A DNA stretch of 32,136 bases, taken from the NCBI GenBank assembly GCA_030533005.1, contig JAUNJX010000026.1, positions 1 to 32,136 of the forward strand, written 5' to 3'. The notes beneath the pieces were generated by a model. That model did not search any database, had not been told where the DNA came from, and was given only the letters and a program-made list of their open reading frames with translations. The position numbers were made by a program, and so were the translations under genes. The stretch is from Clostridia bacterium (GTDB taxonomy: Bacteria > Bacillota > Clostridia > Christensenellales > CAG-138). Shown piece by piece: positions 17,125 to 25,983 of the stretch (positions are counted from its first letter, which is position 1; every line of letters begins with the position of its first letter).

Positions 17125-17154
17125 TTGTACTTATTCTAAAACCCATTGTATACT
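17125..17154 (+). promoter_or_regulatory. Sigma-A-like promoter of the PhzF-like gene
   Basis: TTGTAC (17125-17130) and TATACT (17149-17154) with an 18-base spacer. Transcription would begin near 17161, about 50 bases before ATG 17211. The -10 runs into ATACTCAAT, the same 9 bases as the right half of the palindrome at 21898-21916. Confidence 0.55.
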
Positions 17155-17210
17155 CAATAGCAGATACAGGCAGCAGGGCAACGGATACATAAATAGGAGG
17201 ATATCAAATC

Positions 17211-17990
17211 ATGGAGATCAAACAATATGTTGTGGATGCTTTTACGGACAAGGTCTTTGGAGGGAATCCCGCGGCTGTATGCGTGATGGAGCAATGGCTG
17301 CCGGACGAATTGATCATGAACATCACAAGGGAAAACAACCTTTCGGAAACCGCCTTTGCGGTCAGGGAAAAGGACGCCTACCGGCTTCGGTGGTTTACGC
17401 CGGGCGGCGAGATCGACCTTTGCGGGCATGCGACGCTTGCCACGGCCTATGTGATCACTCGCTTCATTGAACCCAACGCGACGGAGGTAAGCTTTGAAAC
17501 GCTAAGCGGAACGCTGAAGGTGAAAAAGAAAGGCGATCTGTTTGAAATGGATTTTCCGGCCTATGATCTGAAAGCTGTCGAGATCACCCAACAAATGATC
17601 GACGCCATAGGCGCAAAGCCGCTGGAAGCCTATATGGGACGGGATTTATTGTGCGTGATGGATGCCGAGGAAACGATCAGGACGCTGCACCCGGATCAAA
17701 CGAAGCTGCTGGCGCTGGACGGGCTCTTGCTGCAGGTGACCGCCAAGGGGAGCGACTTTGACTGCGTGTCCCGTTCCTTTGCGCCCAAGTGCAATGTTGC
17801 GGAGGACCCCGTGTGCGGCTCTGGACACTGCCACATATTCCCATTTTGGGCGGACAGGCTGGGCAAAGCGGAATTGACCGCCTATCAGGCGTCGCCAAGA
17901 GGCGGCATTCTGTACGGAAAGCTGGATGGCGATCGCGTGTATATGAGCGGCAAGGCCGCATTATATGCGGAATCCGTGATCCACGTTTAA
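17211..17990 (+). CDS. PhzF-family isomerase
   Basis: A 259-residue PhzF-like protein (diaminopimelate-epimerase fold). PhzF itself isomerises a dihydroxyanthranilate in phenazine synthesis, but most family members sit outside phenazine clusters and have unknown or racemase/epimerase-like activity. Visible marks are VDAFTDKVFGGNPAAV (about 8-23), the catalytic glutamate E46 in NNLSETAF, the GEIDLCGHATLA motif (about 63-74) and EDPVCGSGH near 201-209, where the usual form is EDPVTGSAH. No other phenazine gene is present, so phenazine synthesis is unlikely. ATG 17211 has AGGAGG 10 bases upstream and a good promoter at 17125-17154. It may be transcribed alone or run on into the gene at 18114. 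Confidence 0.93.
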   Translation: MEIKQYVVDAFTDKVFGGNPAAVCVMEQWLPDELIMNITRENNLSETAFAVREKDAYRLRWFTPGGEIDLCGHATLATAYVITRFIEPNATEVSFETLSGTLKVKKKGDLFEMDFPAYDLKAVEITQQMIDAIGAKPLEAYMGRDLLCVMDAEETIRTLHPDQTKLLALDGLLLQVTAKGSDFDCVSRSFAPKCNVAEDPVCGSGHCHIFPFWADRLGKAELTAYQASPRGGILYGKLDGDRVYMSGKAALYAESVIHV

Positions 17991-18113
17991 ATTTCACAGC
18001 AGCATGACGCCATCCTGACGGTTCCCGCCCGGCAAGGCATAAATCGCCCCGGCAGGAGAAACACTAACCAAGCAGGCGAAAGAGACATGCCTGCAAGGAA
18101 AGGAACCGTTATC

Positions 18114-20078
18114 GTGGAAGAACAAAGCCGCACCCCCAACAGATTGAGCAAGGAAACCTCCCCTTACCTTTTACAGCACGCCGATAACCCCGTGGACTGG
18201 TATCCGTGGGGCGAGGAAGCGTTTGAAAAAGCAAAGCGCGAGGATAAGCCCGTGTTTTTGAGCGTCGGCTACTCCACCTGCCATTGGTGCCACGTCATGG
18301 CGCGCGAAAGCTTTATGGACGCAACGGTCGCAAGGATGCTCAACGAGAACTTCGTTTCCGTCAAGGTGGACAGGGAGGAGCGCCCGGATGTGGACAGCGT
18401 CTATATGGCGGTGTGCCAGGCGTTTACCGGACGCGGCGGCTGGCCCATGAGCATCTTTATGACGCCGGAGAAAAAGCCCTTTTTCGCGGGCACCTATTTT
18501 CCAAAGAGCGGGCGCTACGGCATGTCGGGCTTCATCGATCTTCTTTCCGCCATCCACGAAAAATGGCAGGGCGAGCGGGACGCGCTGCTCTCCTCCGCGG
18601 AGGCGATCGTATCCGGATTGAACCGGGAGGCGCAATCCCCCGCCGAAACGGACGGGGCGGCGCTGATCGAGGAGGCTGTGGCGCTCTATAAGCAGAGCTA
18701 CGACGAAAAATACGGCGGCTTTGGGGATGCGCCCAAGTTTCCCGCCCCGCACAATCTGCTTTTTCTTATGACCTATTATGAAAAGAGCGGCGACGCTGTC
18801 GCGCTTGGCATGGCGGAAAGGACGCTCACGCAGATGTACCGCGGGGGCTTGTTCGATCATATCGGCTACGGCTTTTGCCGCTATTCGACAGACCGCTTTT
18901 TCCTTGTGCCGCATTTTGAAAAGATGCTCTACGATAACGCCCTGCTCATCATGGCGTACTGCAAGGCGTACGCGCTCACGCAAAAGCCGCTCTACCGCGA
19001 GGTGGCGCAAAAGACCGCGACCTATGTGCTTCGAGAGATGACCGACGCCGCGGGCGGCTTTTATAGCGCGCAGGACGCCGACAGCGAGGGCGTGGAGGGC
19101 AAATACTACACCTTTTCGCCGGAGGAGATCATAGAAACGCTGGGGCGGGAGGACGGCGAGGCGTTCAGCCGCTGTTACGGCATCACGCCGGGCGGCAACT
19201 TTGAGGGGCGCAGCATCCCCACGCTGCTGCCGGATAGATCCCCCGACCCCGCCCTTCAAAAATGCCTGCCGACCCTGTATACCTACCGGAAAAAACGGAC
19301 GCGGCTGCATCTGGACGACAAGGTGCTCACATCTTGGAACAGCCTGATGATCGCGGCGTTATGCCGATTGTATCGCGTGAGCGGGGATGGCGACTGCCTG
19401 GCGGCTGCGCAAAGGGCGCAGCGCTTTATAGAAAGCGCGCTCTGTGAGGGCGATACGCTGTTTGTGAGCATACGCGAGGGGAAAAGGGGCAAAAAAGCGT
19501 TTCTGGACGAGTATGCCTGCTATGCTTTCGCGCTGCTCGCGCTCTATGAAGCTACGCTGGAGGCGGGCTATCTTGCGCGCGCGGCGGCGATTGCCCAAAA
19601 AACCGTCGCGGACTTTTGGGACGCGAAAAACGGCGGCTTTTATCTCTATGGAAAGGAAAACGAAGCCCTGATCCTTCGCCCCAAGGAGACCTACGACGGT
19701 GCGATGCCCAGCGGCAATTCCGTCATGGCCTGTGTGCTGATACGGCTAAGCCTGCTGGAGGGCGATGAAAAATGGGGAGGTCTGGCGGAAGCACAGCTTG
19801 CGTTCCTTTCGGGCGTCGCGCGCGCGTATCCGCCCGGCTACGCCATGTTTCTGACGGCGCTTTCCGACACGCTCGACCCGCCCGCGAAGATCACGGTCGT
19901 ATTGAAGGCGCCAAACGACCGTGCAGACGCGGCGGCGAAGCTTCCCAAGGACGCGCTCGTTTTGGTTCTGGACGCGCCGACGCGCCAATATCCGCTGAAA
20001 AACGACAAAACGACCTTCTATCTGTGCAAGGCGCATAGCTGCCTGCCGCCGGTCAACGACCCGGCGGAATGGGCGTAG
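18114..20078 (+). CDS. YyaL-type thioredoxin-domain protein (DUF255 / SPATA20 family)
   Basis: A 654-residue protein found across bacteria and eukaryotes. The N-terminal thioredoxin-like domain begins with the diagnostic [24 protein letters not shown] stretch and carries the active-site C56-H-W-C59 followed by HVMARESF. The long C-terminal part has the alpha/alpha-barrel (six-hairpin glycosidase-like) look, with [28 protein letters not shown] and [11 protein letters not shown] motifs typical of the family. Its biochemical role is not established. I prefer GTG 18114, which has AAGGAAAGGA about 9 bases upstream; an in-frame ATG at 18087 would add 9 residues with a weaker site. It lies about 120 bases after the PhzF-like gene with no evident terminator between. 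Confidence 0.93.
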   Translation: MEEQSRTPNRLSKETSPYLLQHADNPVDWYPWGEEAFEKAKREDKPVFLSVGYSTCHWCHVMARESFMDATVARMLNENFVSVKVDREERPDVDSVYMAVCQAFTGRGGWPMSIFMTPEKKPFFAGTYFPKSGRYGMSGFIDLLSAIHEKWQGERDALLSSAEAIVSGLNREAQSPAETDGAALIEEAVALYKQSYDEKYGGFGDAPKFPAPHNLLFLMTYYEKSGDAVALGMAERTLTQMYRGGLFDHIGYGFCRYSTDRFFLVPHFEKMLYDNALLIMAYCKAYALTQKPLYREVAQKTATYVLREMTDAAGGFYSAQDADSEGVEGKYYTFSPEEIIETLGREDGEAFSRCYGITPGGNFEGRSIPTLLPDRSPDPALQKCLPTLYTYRKKRTRLHLDDKVLTSWNSLMIAALCRLYRVSGDGDCLAAAQRAQRFIESALCEGDTLFVSIREGKRGKKAFLDEYACYAFALLALYEATLEAGYLARAAAIAQKTVADFWDAKNGGFYLYGKENEALILRPKETYDGAMPSGNSVMACVLIRLSLLEGDEKWGGLAEAQLAFLSGVARAYPPGYAMFLTALSDTLDPPAKITVVLKAPNDRADAAAKLPKDALVLVLDAPTRQYPLKNDKTTFYLCKAHSCLPPVNDPAEWA

Positions 20079-20144
20079 CGCCGCGCAAAAGGCCGATCGG
20101 TAAAAAGATCAGGATAATATATTTGCAAACAGGCGCCTGCGGTT

Positions 20145-20173
20145 TTGACATATTTGCGACACAATGGTACAAT
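20145..20173 (+). promoter_or_regulatory. Near-consensus promoter of the GGDEF gene
   Basis: TTGACA (20145-20150) and TACAAT (20168-20173) are separated by 17 bases. Transcription would begin near 20180, giving a long leader of about 157 bases before ATG 20337. I looked for a c-di-GMP-I riboswitch there and could not support one. Confidence 0.65.
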
Positions 20174-20336
20174 TTTCTACACGCGGGGCGAAGCACTTTC
20201 GGGCCGGTAAATATGGGTACGGGTGTTTATGCTCGATTTCTTTATAATTATGTAACCGTATTTCTCATCATGCCGCTATAGACGGCCATAGATATATGTG
20301 AAGCAAAAGATCATCACGGAGGGGTGCACCACGCAC

Positions 20337-21782
20337 ATGACAGATGCAAAGCAAGACGGCAAACGGAGCCATGGGGAACATCGCCGCGCAAGCGTGAGCA
20401 TCCGCTTGCTCAACGCGCTACTGCTGGTGGTCTGCCTGCTCTTGATCCTGTTTTCGCTTTTTGAGCTGCAGCGAACCACGCGGTACGCCCATTCGCTTTA
20501 TCAGCTTGAACAGGAACGCCAGCGCTGCGACATGGCCATCCAGAAGCTGATGGACGGCTCGGACTATTTGACCACGCAGGTGCAGCAATATGTCGTCACG
20601 GGCGAGCGGCGTTATATGGATAACTACTGGCGGGAAATCTACGAAACAAAAAGCCGCGAAATGGCCTTGCTGACCATTTTAAGCATGAATATCACAACGG
20701 CGGAGCGGGAAGCCGCGCAGGCGGGCAAGCAGGAATCCGACGCGCTGATGAAGGGCGAGATATGGGCGATGCGCATGGTTGCGGAAAGCACGGGCATCGA
20801 GGAAACGGATATGCCCGCGGCGGTGGCCGCCTTGCAGCTTCCGCCCGTGGACGTGGCAAAGAGCGCGCAGGAAAAGCGGGACACAGCCATCGCGTTTGTG
20901 TTCGGGCCCGACTATTCCGTTTACAAGGACACCATTCGCGGCAACGTGAACGCCTTTAGAAACGAGATCGCCAGCCGTTATGCGGCGGAGGCCCTATCCA
21001 CGCTGGAGAAAACCGAGCGCACGACCAAGTTTATGGCCGGCGGCCTTGTGGTGTTTCTCGCCTTGCTCGCCGGCTCCGTCATAGGCTTTGCAAGGCTCGT
21101 CGTTTTCCCGCTGGTCGGCTTCTCCAACGCGCTGAGTGAGCGGAATGAGGAGGAACACTTCGTACCCCTTGAGGAGAAGGGCGTGTCGGAGATCAGGCGG
21201 TTTGCGGAGGCCTTCAACATATTGTCCGCACAGGTGGAGCAAAAGACCAGACGGCTGGAGCGCATGGGCTATGTGGACTATCTGACCGAGGTGCCCAACC
21301 GTGCGAGCATCACCCAGTACGTCACGAGCCTGATCGAACAGGATCAGCATCCGCTGGGCTTGCTCATCATCGACATCGACAATTTTAAGATCTTCAACGA
21401 CACCTACGGGCATGCGTTAGGCGATCAGGTGCTCCGGCAGGTAGCCAAGGCCGTGTGCGCTGCGCAGCCCGAGGAGAGCGGCATCGCGGGTCGTCTTTGC
21501 GGCGAGGAATTCATCGTGGCGATGCAAAACGCGAACGAGCAGACGCTGCAAAAGACTGCGGAGGCGGCTCTCCAAAACGTCCGGCGGATCACCAAGGCGG
21601 ACGTGGGTCTGCCCAATTTGAAGGACTTCCATATCACGGTCAGCGTGGGCGGCATGCTTTGGCGGGGAGAGCCGACGAATTTCATCCTTTTGCTTTCTCA
21701 GGCGGATAAGGCGCTGTATGTTTCCAAGGGAACGGGCAAGGATAAATATACATTTTATGATGATGTGAAGGAAACGGCTTAG
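20337..21782 (+). CDS. Membrane-bound GGDEF-domain protein (predicted diguanylate cyclase)
   Basis: A 481-residue sensor that should make c-di-GMP. A first membrane segment (about 21-44) is followed by an extracytoplasmic, largely helical domain (about 45-222), a second membrane segment (about 224-250), a HAMP-like linker with a coiled coil, and the GGDEF domain from about 313 (DYLTEVPNRASI). The metal and substrate motifs DIDNFKIFNDTYGHALGD are intact, but the signature is CGEEF (388-392), with cysteine for the first glycine, and the usual RxxD inhibitory site upstream is missing. ATG 20337 is preferred because GGAGGGG precedes it; an earlier GTG at 20298 has no such site. It could be an active cyclase lacking product inhibition or a degenerate sensor. 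It may work with the HD-GYP protein at 1976-3175. Confidence 0.9.
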   Translation: MTDAKQDGKRSHGEHRRASVSIRLLNALLLVVCLLLILFSLFELQRTTRYAHSLYQLEQERQRCDMAIQKLMDGSDYLTTQVQQYVVTGERRYMDNYWREIYETKSREMALLTILSMNITTAEREAAQAGKQESDALMKGEIWAMRMVAESTGIEETDMPAAVAALQLPPVDVAKSAQEKRDTAIAFVFGPDYSVYKDTIRGNVNAFRNEIASRYAAEALSTLEKTERTTKFMAGGLVVFLALLAGSVIGFARLVVFPLVGFSNALSERNEEEHFVPLEEKGVSEIRRFAEAFNILSAQVEQKTRRLERMGYVDYLTEVPNRASITQYVTSLIEQDQHPLGLLIIDIDNFKIFNDTYGHALGDQVLRQVAKAVCAAQPEESGIAGRLCGEEFIVAMQNANEQTLQKTAEAALQNVRRITKADVGLPNLKDFHITVSVGGMLWRGEPTNFILLLSQADKALYVSKGTGKDKYTFYDDVKETA

Positions 21783-21860
21783 CGATTTAGCACGTTAAAC
21801 TAATATAATATAAGAAAAAATATAGAAAAATTACCACCCATCAACCCCCCTTATCTCCTA

Positions 21861-21889
21861 TTGACCTTATTTTGAAAGGTCTGTATAAT
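21861..21889 (+). promoter_or_regulatory. Near-consensus promoter of the ABC importer operon
   Basis: TTGACC (21861-21866), a 17-base spacer and a perfect TATAAT (21884-21889). Transcription should begin near 21896, directly beside the palindrome at 21898-21916. The preceding stretch from 21790 is AT-rich, unlike the rest of the window. Confidence 0.75.
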
Positions 21890-21897
21890 AGTCATAC

Positions 21898-21916
21898 TTG
21901 AGTATAATATACTCAA
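21898..21916. promoter_or_regulatory. Operator-like palindrome at the start of the importer transcript
   Basis: TTGAGTAT (21898-21905) and ATACTCAA (21909-21916) form a perfect 8-bp inverted repeat around AAT, immediately downstream of the -10 and 8 bases before the Shine-Dalgarno AAGGAGG. The position suits a repressor that blocks transcription. No regulator gene lies next to the operon. Confidence 0.55.
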
Positions 21917-21936
21917 TACATCGAAGGAGGAAGAAA

Positions 21937-23226
21937 ATGAAAAAACTGTTAAGCATGCTTCTTTGCGCAGTCATGGTACTGTCTCTCGTCGCTTGCGCCG
22001 CTCCCGCTGCAACCGTAGCGCCCGTAGCGCCGCAGCCTGAGGCCGCCGCTCCCGCGGAACCCGCTGCCGAAGAACCCGCTCCCGCCGAGGCCGCAGAGCC
22101 CGAAGCCCCCGCCGAGGATTACCACATCGGTATCGTCACCGGTTCCGTCTCCCAGTCCGAGGACGACAGGCGCGGCGCTGAAGCCTTCCAGGCGATGTAC
22201 GGCGAGGATATGGTCAAGCTGGCCATCTATCCCGACAACTTCACCGAGGAGCTTGAAACCACCATCCAGACCATCGTCAACCTGTCCGATGATCCCCAGA
22301 TGAAGGCGATCATCATCAATCAGGCTGTTCCCGGCACCACCGAAGCCTTCCGTCAGATCAAGGAAAGACGCCCCGACATCATCTGCATCGCGGGCGAATC
22401 CCATGAGGATCTTCCCGAAATCGGCAGCGCTGCCGACCTCGTTTGCAACAACGACTTCGTGGCGCGTGGCTACCTCATCATCAAGACCGCGCACGATCTG
22501 GGCTGCGATACCTTCGTGCACATCTCCTTCCCCCGCCACATGGCATATGAGACCATGAGCCGCCGTGTTGCCATCATGAAGGCCGCCTGCGAAGAAATGG
22601 GCATGACCTTCGTGCTGGAAACCGCTCCCGATCCCACCTCTGATGTTGGCGTCGCCGGCGCGCAGGCCTACATCCTTGAGAAGGTTCCCGAGTGGGTCAG
22701 CAAGTACGGTGAGAACGCCGCTTACTTCTGCACCAACGACGCGCATACCGAGCCTTTGCTCAAGCAGCTGCTCGAGTACGGCGGATACTTCATCGAAGCC
22801 GACCTGCCCTCTCCTCTGATGGGCTATCCCGGTGCGCTGGGTATCGATCTCACCGCCGAGGCCGGCGACTTTGAGAAGATCCTTGCCAAGGTCGAGTCCG
22901 CCATCTGCGAAAAGGGCGGCGCGGGCAAGTTCGGCACCTGGGCTTACTCCTACGGCTACACCGTATCCGCGGGTCTTGCACAGCACGCTATGAACGTCAT
23001 TAAGGGCGAGAGCGAGCTTGCCAACATCGACGACATCGCCAAGGCCTTCCAGACCTTCTCCCCGAAGGCTGCCTGGAACGGCTCCAACTACACCAATGCC
23101 GAGACCGGCGTGAAGCTGGACAACGTATTCCTGGTCTATCAGGATACCTACATCATGGGTAACCCCGGTAAGTACATGGAAACCACCGCTGTTGAGGTTC
23201 CCGAGAAGTATTTCACCACCAAATAA
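21937..23226 (+). CDS. ABC importer substrate-binding lipoprotein (DUF3798 type)
   Basis: A 429-residue lipoprotein that should capture the importer's substrate outside the cell. It has a signal peptide with lipobox LVAC (C20), an Ala/Pro/Glu-rich linker (about 21-60), and a periplasmic-binding-protein type I fold starting at DYHIGIVTGSVSQSEDD. The pattern of ETTIQTIVNLSDDPQMKAIIINQ, FVHISFPRH and FCTNDAHTEPLL fits the DUF3798 family as I know it, whose ligand is not established. The ATG has AAGGAGG 8 bases upstream. Codon use differs from its neighbours, with GCC and GCT preferred over GCG and much use of ACC, AAC and CCC, as expected of a very highly expressed gene. A terminator follows, so this gene should be made in excess of the rest of the operon. 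Confidence 0.9.
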   Translation: MKKLLSMLLCAVMVLSLVACAAPAATVAPVAPQPEAAAPAEPAAEEPAPAEAAEPEAPAEDYHIGIVTGSVSQSEDDRRGAEAFQAMYGEDMVKLAIYPDNFTEELETTIQTIVNLSDDPQMKAIIINQAVPGTTEAFRQIKERRPDIICIAGESHEDLPEIGSAADLVCNNDFVARGYLIIKTAHDLGCDTFVHISFPRHMAYETMSRRVAIMKAACEEMGMTFVLETAPDPTSDVGVAGAQAYILEKVPEWVSKYGENAAYFCTNDAHTEPLLKQLLEYGGYFIEADLPSPLMGYPGALGIDLTAEAGDFEKILAKVESAICEKGGAGKFGTWAYSYGYTVSAGLAQHAMNVIKGESELANIDDIAKAFQTFSPKAAWNGSNYTNAETGVKLDNVFLVYQDTYIMGNPGKYMETTAVEVPEKYFTTK

Positions 23227-23248
23227 GCAGTAACAAAATCAACGATGG

Positions 23249-23285
23249 AAAAAGGGGGGGAGGATGCTCGTCCTACCCCCTTTTT
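23249..23285 (+). terminator. Intra-operon terminator after the binding-protein gene
   Basis: AAAAAGGGGG (23249-23258) pairs with CCCCCTTTTT (23276-23285), with an inner AGGA/TCCT pairing (23261-23264 and 23271-23274) and a TGCTCG loop. No promoter is evident before the ATPase gene, so read-through probably supplies the downstream genes at a lower level. Confidence 0.8.
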
Positions 23286-23306
23286 CTTATTGGATAGGAT
23301 GCAAAT

Positions 23307-24896
23307 ATGATGAATGCAAACACTCCTTTGTTGGAGATGCGAAATATCAAAAAGGACTTTTTCGGCAATCAGGTCTTGACGGACATCAATCTCACGCTGC
23401 AAGAGGGTGAGGTTTTGGGTTTTGTCGGGGAAAACGGCGCCGGAAAAAGCACCTTGATGAAGATCCTTTTCGGCATGGACGTGATCCGCGAAACCGGCGG
23501 ATACGAGGGCGATATCCTCATCAATGGCGAAAAGGTTCAGTTTTCGACGCCCTTTGACGCGCTGGAGGCGGGTATCGGCATGGTGCATCAGGAATTTTCC
23601 CTGATCCCGGGCTTTACGGCGACCGAAAACATACTGCTCAACCGGGAACCGGTGAAAACAAACGTCATTTCCGAGGTTTTCGGGGACAGGCTCAATACGC
23701 TCAATTATGATGAAATGCGCGCGCGATCCGCCAGCGCCATCGACAAGATGGGCTTTTCCATCGACGCGGACATGGTCATCAGCAATATGCCTGTAGGACA
23801 CAGGCAGTTTACAGAGATAGCAAGAGAACTCAGCAAGGATCAGCTCAAGCTTCTGATCTTGGACGAACCCACGGCGGTTCTGACCGAGAAGGAGGCCGAA
23901 GCGCTGCTGGAGTCTATCCGCGGCATGTCCGAAAAAGGCATTGCCGTTATTTTCATCACGCACAGGCTGCACGAGATACTTTCTGTGTGCGATAACGTGT
24001 TGGTCATGCGGGACGGCTACGTCGTCAAAAACGTACCCGCCAAGCAGACCAACGTTAAGGAGATCACCCGCTGGATGGTGGGAAGAAACGTGGACGTTTC
24101 CGCGAACGCCGACGTCAAGCTGGACGAGAACGCGAAAACCATCATGTCCATCAGCAAGCTTTGGGTGGATATGCCGGGCGAAACCGTGCGCGACGTGAGC
24201 CTGGAGGTCAAGGAGGGCGAAATACTCGGCATCGGAGGCCTTGCTGGGCAGGGCAAGCTGGGTATCCCCAACGGCATCATGGGTCTTTGCGACGCGGGCG
24301 GCACGGTGATCTTCGACGGCAAGGAAATTCCGCTCAACAATCCCCGGCGCTGCCTTGACGCGTCGCTGGCGTTCGTTTCGGAGGACAGAAGGGGCGTGGG
24401 TCTGTTGCTCGACGAGACGCTGGAATGGAACATTGCCTTCCCCGCCATGCAGATACACAACAAATTCCTGAAAAAATATCTTGGCGGCCTCATCCACTGG
24501 CGGGACGAAAAGGCCATCCATAAGGTCACACAGCAATACATAGACGAATTGCAGATCAAGTGCACCGGCTCCAAGCAACGTGCAAGGGAGCTTTCCGGCG
24601 GCAATCAGCAAAAGGTGTGTCTGGCCAAGACCTTTGCCCTGGCGCCGAAATTCCTCTTTGTTTCCGAACCTACCCGAGGGATCGACGTGGGCGCAAAGTC
24701 GCTGGTCTTGGAAGCGCTTAAGCGCTACAACAGGGAAAACGGCGTCACTGTCGTCATGATCTCCTCCGAGCTTGAGGAGCTCAGGCAGACCTGCGACAGG
24801 ATAGCGATCGTGTCGGGCGGCAGGATCGTGGGCATACTTCCCGCGACGGAATCATCGGAAGAATTCGGCTTGCTGATGATCAGTCAGGTAAAGTGA
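23307..24896 (+). CDS. ABC importer ATP-binding protein, RbsA-like with two nucleotide-binding domains
   Basis: A 529-residue double ATPase that energises uptake through the two permeases downstream. The first domain has Walker A GENGAGKST (41-49), the Q-loop region GMVHQEFSLI, a signature region VGHRQ in place of the classical LSGGQ (common in this family) and Walker B LLILDEPTAVL. The second domain (from about 270) has a degenerate Walker A, GLAGQGKLG (about 311-319), a good signature LSGGNQQK (near 429) and a Walker B-like FVSEPTRGIDVG, with serine where the aspartate before the catalytic glutamate is expected. Such asymmetry is usual for RbsA/MglA-like importers of sugars, nucleosides and related compounds. 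ATG 23307 starts 80 bases after the binding-protein stop, across the internal terminator. Confidence 0.93.
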   Translation: MMNANTPLLEMRNIKKDFFGNQVLTDINLTLQEGEVLGFVGENGAGKSTLMKILFGMDVIRETGGYEGDILINGEKVQFSTPFDALEAGIGMVHQEFSLIPGFTATENILLNREPVKTNVISEVFGDRLNTLNYDEMRARSASAIDKMGFSIDADMVISNMPVGHRQFTEIARELSKDQLKLLILDEPTAVLTEKEAEALLESIRGMSEKGIAVIFITHRLHEILSVCDNVLVMRDGYVVKNVPAKQTNVKEITRWMVGRNVDVSANADVKLDENAKTIMSISKLWVDMPGETVRDVSLEVKEGEILGIGGLAGQGKLGIPNGIMGLCDAGGTVIFDGKEIPLNNPRRCLDASLAFVSEDRRGVGLLLDETLEWNIAFPAMQIHNKFLKKYLGGLIHWRDEKAIHKVTQQYIDELQIKCTGSKQRARELSGGNQQKVCLAKTFALAPKFLFVSEPTRGIDVGAKSLVLEALKRYNRENGVTVVMISSELEELRQTCDRIAIVSGGRIVGILPATESSEEFGLLMISQVK

Positions 24897-24906
24897 GGAG
24901 GGCAGG

Positions 24907-25983
24907 ATGAACGAAACAGGTTTAGACACGAACAAGACGCTCAAAGAGCGCATGGCCGAGGTGGTCGACAGCTTTGGGCTGCCGCGGCTTATCATCGCAG
25001 CCTTTCTTTTGCTGCTGTTTATCATGGCGCCCATCGCGGGGGCGGATTTCTTTACACAGCTGACCAACACCATCAACCGCTTTAGCTGGAATGCCATATT
25101 GGTGCTTGCCATGATCCCCATGATCCATTCGGGGTGCGGCTTAAACTTCGGTTTGCCGCTTGGCATCATCTCGGGGCTTTTGGGCGCGACGCTCTCCATC
25201 GAGCTTGGCTTTACAGGGCGCATGAGCTTTGTTATGGCGATTTTGATCGCCACGCCCTTTGCGTTGGTGCTTGGCTCCGGCTACGGCTGGCTGCTCAATA
25301 AGATCAAGGGCGGCGAAATGATGATCGCCACCTATGTGGGCTTTTCCTCCGTGTCCTTCATGTGCATGATGTGGCTGCTGCTTCCCTATCGGAGCCCCAC
25401 CATGGTATGGGGTCTTGCGGGCAAGGGGCTTAGAACCACCATCTCGCTGGAGGGATATTTTGACAAGGCGCTTGCAAGCCTTGGGCAGATCAACATAGGC
25501 ACGCTTTCCATCCCCGTGGGCACGATCGCGTTCTTTGCGCTGCTCGCGTTTGCGATGTGGGCGTTCTTGCACACCAAGACGGGTACCGCGATGACGGCGG
25601 TCGGCTCCAACCCGACGTTTGCAAAGGCTGCGGGCGTCAATGTGGATAAGATGCGGCTGCTTTCCGTCGTCATGTCCACATGGCTTGCGGCGGTCGGCAT
25701 CCTTGTTTACGAGCAGGGCTTCGGCTTTGTGCAGCTGTACATGGCGCCGTTCTATATGGCCTTGCCCGCCGTATCGGCGATCCTCATAGGCGGCGCAAGC
25801 GTCAACAAGGCGTCCATCACCAATGTGATTATCGGTACTTTCCTGTTTCAGGGTATTGTCACCATGACGCCGACCGTTATGAACTCCCTGATCCACATGG
25901 ACATGAGCGAGGTTATCAGAATCATCGTTTCCAACGGCATGATCCTGTATGCTTTGACGAGAAAGACTGAGAGATCAAAATGA
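24907..25983 (+). CDS. ABC importer permease 1, BPD_transp_2 (RbsC/BmpD-like) family
   Basis: A 358-residue membrane protein with about nine or ten membrane segments, one half of the transport channel. Characteristic features are IPMIHSGCGLNFGLPLGIISG (about 63-83) in the early segments and the ATPase-coupling loop TAVGSNPTFAKAAGVNVDKMR (about 229-249), followed by a glycine-rich ILIGGASVNKA segment near 297-307. The N-terminal 30 residues are charged and cytoplasmic. The ATG has AGGAGGG upstream and lies 10 bases after the ATPase stop; the gene end overlaps the next permease start as ATGA. A GLNFG motif is repeated in permease 2, showing that the two are related. The substrate cannot be read from sequence. 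Confidence 0.92.
   Translation: MNETGLDTNKTLKERMAEVVDSFGLPRLIIAAFLLLLFIMAPIAGADFFTQLTNTINRFSWNAILVLAMIPMIHSGCGLNFGLPLGIISGLLGATLSIELGFTGRMSFVMAILIATPFALVLGSGYGWLLNKIKGGEMMIATYVGFSSVSFMCMMWLLLPYRSPTMVWGLAGKGLRTTISLEGYFDKALASLGQINIGTLSIPVGTIAFFALLAFAMWAFLHTKTGTAMTAVGSNPTFAKAAGVNVDKMRLLSVVMSTWLAAVGILVYEQGFGFVQLYMAPFYMALPAVSAILIGGASVNKASITNVIIGTFLFQGIVTMTPTVMNSLIHMDMSEVIRIIVSNGMILYALTRKTERSK

Noticed and set aside
17211..17990. Phenazine biosynthesis locus
   Set aside because: Only a PhzF-like gene is present; no phzA, B, D, E or G homologues are nearby, and most PhzF-like proteins are unrelated to phenazines.
20180..20336. c-di-GMP riboswitch before the GGDEF gene
   Set aside because: I looked for the conserved GEMM-I core and tetraloop-receptor features and could not align them convincingly; left as an unassigned leader.
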